A DNA stretch of 64,000 nt from Archilochus colubris (Eukaryota > Chordata > Aves > Apodiformes > Trochilidae): assembly GCA_023079485.1 (NCBI GenBank), contig CM041083.1, forward strand, positions 169,777,400 to 169,841,399. The letters run 5' to 3'. The notes beneath the pieces were generated by a model that was given only the letters and a program-made list of their open reading frames with translations, did no database searches and was not told the origin of the DNA. A program made the position numbers and the translations under genes. Every line of letters starts with the position of its first letter. Position 1 is the stretch's first letter. Positions 61,550-64,000 of this stretch are shown here, piece after piece.

Positions 61550-64000
61550 GTAGGTGTGTTGCATTAATGTGTTTTTCTTTGGTTGGTATTGAATGAAGAA
61601 AATCCATGCTGTGAGAATGCGGAATACTCTTGCCAAAATCCTGACTTTTTTTAGAAGACCTAATGATTTACAAACCATTCTAATATTCTAGTTAAAGTAA
61701 AAAGCAAACAGTAAAATGCCAGTAAAACATGCAACTTGTGTTTGGCTTGAAGTCATGGTAGCATATTGCAGTGGACAATTGGTGCTCTAGAAGTAATCAG
61801 AATAACACATACTGTGCTAATTAGTGTGATCACATGGCCTGGTCTCCAAAAACCCTTTTGAGATAAGTAATATTGTAGGTTATATTAATAAATGACCAAA
61901 ATTAATAACATTTTTTCATTTTTCCTCATATGTCAGCAATACTGTATTTTTCTTTCTCCGCTCTTATTTGTTTGGAATTTTAAAATTGCAGCATATTCCA
62001 AACAAAAAAAAATACTGGAGAAGATTGTAATTTAGAGTAGATATGGGAAATAATTTCCAGATTCAGTATTCAATGGATGTATCAGTGAATTTTTTCGAAA
62101 ACAATGGGCAATGGTGCAACACACCTTACTGATTTCTCTAAAGCAGTGAATGAGTTTGAGGGCTTCTCAGATGAGGAGCAGATCTGACCCTAGATAGTAA
62201 ATTTCTTATTTATAGTTTAGATCAGTTCTTTAAAATCTTGTTCAGTGTGCTATTTGTGTTTACTTCAAGCATAATGGAAATTATGCAGATTTGGCATCTA
62301 CTTTAAGAAACTGTAAAATAAAGCATTGAATTTATTTGAAGTATTGTGTGCTTGCAGACTGAATAAAAGATTTATAGGAACGCTCTTCAGAAATAAATCC
62401 TTTGGCCTTTAAGTTTGATAATATATTAACATTTTCACTTTATAAGGGCAAATTCAGTGATACTCCAGAGAAGCACATGGCAGCTCATTGAAATGTGCAG
62501 CACTGATCACTGCTCATGTACATGTCTGAAGTCTCATCACATCTGAAATTAGTCCCCTTTAATTTTAATAGCTTGAATCTGCACTGGGAACAGTGACACT
62601 GCTTGTTTTGTTTGCAAGACTGCAAATATCAAGACCTAATCAGATTTGAATAAAGTTAATAATGACTAAAGGATTAAAGCCTTTAATTGTGTGGAAGCAT
62701 GGCTGAAATCTTTGTAGGAAATTTTCATGTTGTTTAAATGCACTTTTCTAGACCAGTTTTAACTCGTTGTTTATTCTGATTTTATATATATTAAGAATGC
62801 CAACAAAACAAAACAATAAAAAGAAAGAAAGTGTGAAAGTGTTACAGAAAATGCCAGGGTATGCACAAATACTCACACAAATCTTTCCAGGCCCTGATCT
62901 TATTATTGTGACACTTGTTCTCTGTGTCATCGTTTCCAGGTCATATTAAAGTTTGAGGCAAAGGCTTTCCTCATTGTTTCAAGTGTTGAGGATGCTTGAG
63001 CAGTATAAATAATAAATACAAGCCATGATAAAAGTGAGCATTTTACATTCCAGATATATTGTCCCATTAAACATTCCAAATATTGATCTCTAATAACAAT
63101 TTTTTAAGATTGCCGGGCTTTTGGTAGAAATGTGTGTGCATCATTTGTATTAGACTATGTAAAAGGTATCCAAAACTATGAAGTAATATATAGGAAATAT
63201 TGACTAATTTTAAGTTTAATGTTTGCATTACTTGTTACAAAAAAGCACTGATGACTGAAATTCAGAATAAGCATAGCAATAATAATACTGACAACTTTGT
63301 ACGCTGTAGAAAGAACTGCTGATAGGAGAGACAGGGCAATGTCTGAGGTGACATGGAAGGTGAAAGTGGTAGGAGTGTTTTCTGAGCATTAGACAAAACA
63401 GATGGTAGCAAAATACAGCTGTACTAAGGGTAATGGTTTACACCTGTCAAATCCCTAATGCTAACTTCTAGAGTTAGAAAAGGTCTGAAATTTGCAAGCT
63501 AAAATTCTAGCTACAAATGAATAAAAATTCCTGAATTGTAGCATTTCTTCTGTGAAAAAAAATGCATACCTTTTCTTTCCATAACAAATATTTCTTTGCT
63601 AATGTACTCTATATATGCATGTGTTAAAAATGTTTAACTATAATTTTTGAACATAAATAGCACAACAAACCAAATTAGCTTATTACATTAAAAAACATAC
63701 AACACATTTTGTAAGAGTAGAGGCACAAACATGTTCAAGGTTTAATCATTGTGGCTTTGGATTTGGTGGGTTTTTTTGTTGCTGTTTCTTTGTTTTAACT
63801 TATTTTATTTTTAAACTTGGTTTACTGCATAGGTGTGTCATATGATCATGAGTCTACTGAAGTTTGGGAGGGGCCTCAAGTGGTCTCTGTCACCCCTGGG
63901 CTCAGAGCAGGTTTCTCAGGACTTTATCCCGAAGGTCTTGAAAAACTCCCAAAGACAGAGCATGCATATCCTCTCTGGGCAACCTGGGCCATTGCTGGTC
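61550..64000 (+). other. DNAJC15 intron 4, partial
   Basis: No downstream J-domain exon is visible in these 2.4 kb. The only element is the CR1-like fragment at the right edge. Confidence 0.85.
63835..64000 (-). mobile_element. CR1-like LINE fragment, cut by window edge
   Basis: GGGGCCTCAAGTGGTCTCTG and CTCTCTGGGCAACCTGGGCC resemble an old CR1 3' region in reverse orientation. It continues beyond the window, in DNAJC15 intron 4. Confidence 0.6.

Larger units (their letters stand above)
45276..64000 (+). other. DNAJC15: DNAJC15 gene locus, coding exons 1-4 (5' part of gene)
   Basis: Four plus-strand exons, 45276-45377, 51257-51308, 54321-54394 and 61473-61549, join in frame through GT/AG introns to give about 101 residues. 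They align to DNAJC15 (MCJ), a type IV J protein of the mitochondrial inner membrane. It associates with the TIM23/PAM import motor, stimulates mitochondrial Hsp70 ATPase and restrains respiratory complex I. Visible parts are the N-terminal LRYAEY segment (residues 11-16), a short hydrophobic membrane segment (about 39-52) and the linker leading into the J domain, with KGGFEQKM and SRREAGLILG. The paralog DNAJC19 lacks the N-terminal extension and the KPLEQ motif seen here. The HPD-containing core of the J domain and the stop codon lie beyond position 64000; no exon for them was found in 61550-64000. Confidence 0.97.

Overview
This window is vertebrate, almost certainly bird, nuclear DNA. It holds small exons with GT/AG introns, a CpG-island promoter, and many fragments of CR1, the LINE that dominates bird genomes. 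Several CR1 copies end in the typical ATTCTATG-type tail repeats. The species cannot be fixed from sequence alone. Well-preserved CR1 copies of one subfamily suggest a lineage with fairly recent CR1 activity.

Two protein-coding genes are supported, each by a chain of exons whose splice phases agree and whose translations align to known vertebrate proteins. The left half (284-36085, minus strand) holds the first seven coding exons of EPSTI1, an interferon-inducible, coiled-coil-rich protein; its 3' exons lie beyond the left edge. The right part (45276 to beyond 61549, plus strand) holds the first four coding exons of DNAJC15 (MCJ), a mitochondrial inner-membrane J protein. Its J-domain core, including the HPD motif, lies beyond the right edge. 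The two genes are divergent, with about 9.2 kb between their start codons, the same neighbour order as in mammals.

Regulatory sequence is visible at both starts. EPSTI1 has a perfect ISRE about 445 bp upstream of its ATG and an imperfect ISRE/ETS-IRF element plus a GC box about 85-110 bp upstream, which fits interferon control. DNAJC15 starts in a CpG island whose upstream side is interrupted by a CR1 insertion ending about 260 bp before the ATG.

The rest is intron and intergenic DNA. It contains about fourteen CR1 fragments, one solo LTR of a retrovirus-like element (18871-19194) with terminal inverted repeats and a 6-bp target duplication, and a few simple repeats. No RNA gene, CRISPR array, bacterial-type operon or new gene system was found. 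The points most worth a second look are the ISRE pair, the antisense solo LTR in EPSTI1, the CR1 in the DNAJC15 CpG island, and an inverted CR1 pair that flanks EPSTI1 exons 2-5 and could favour circular RNA.
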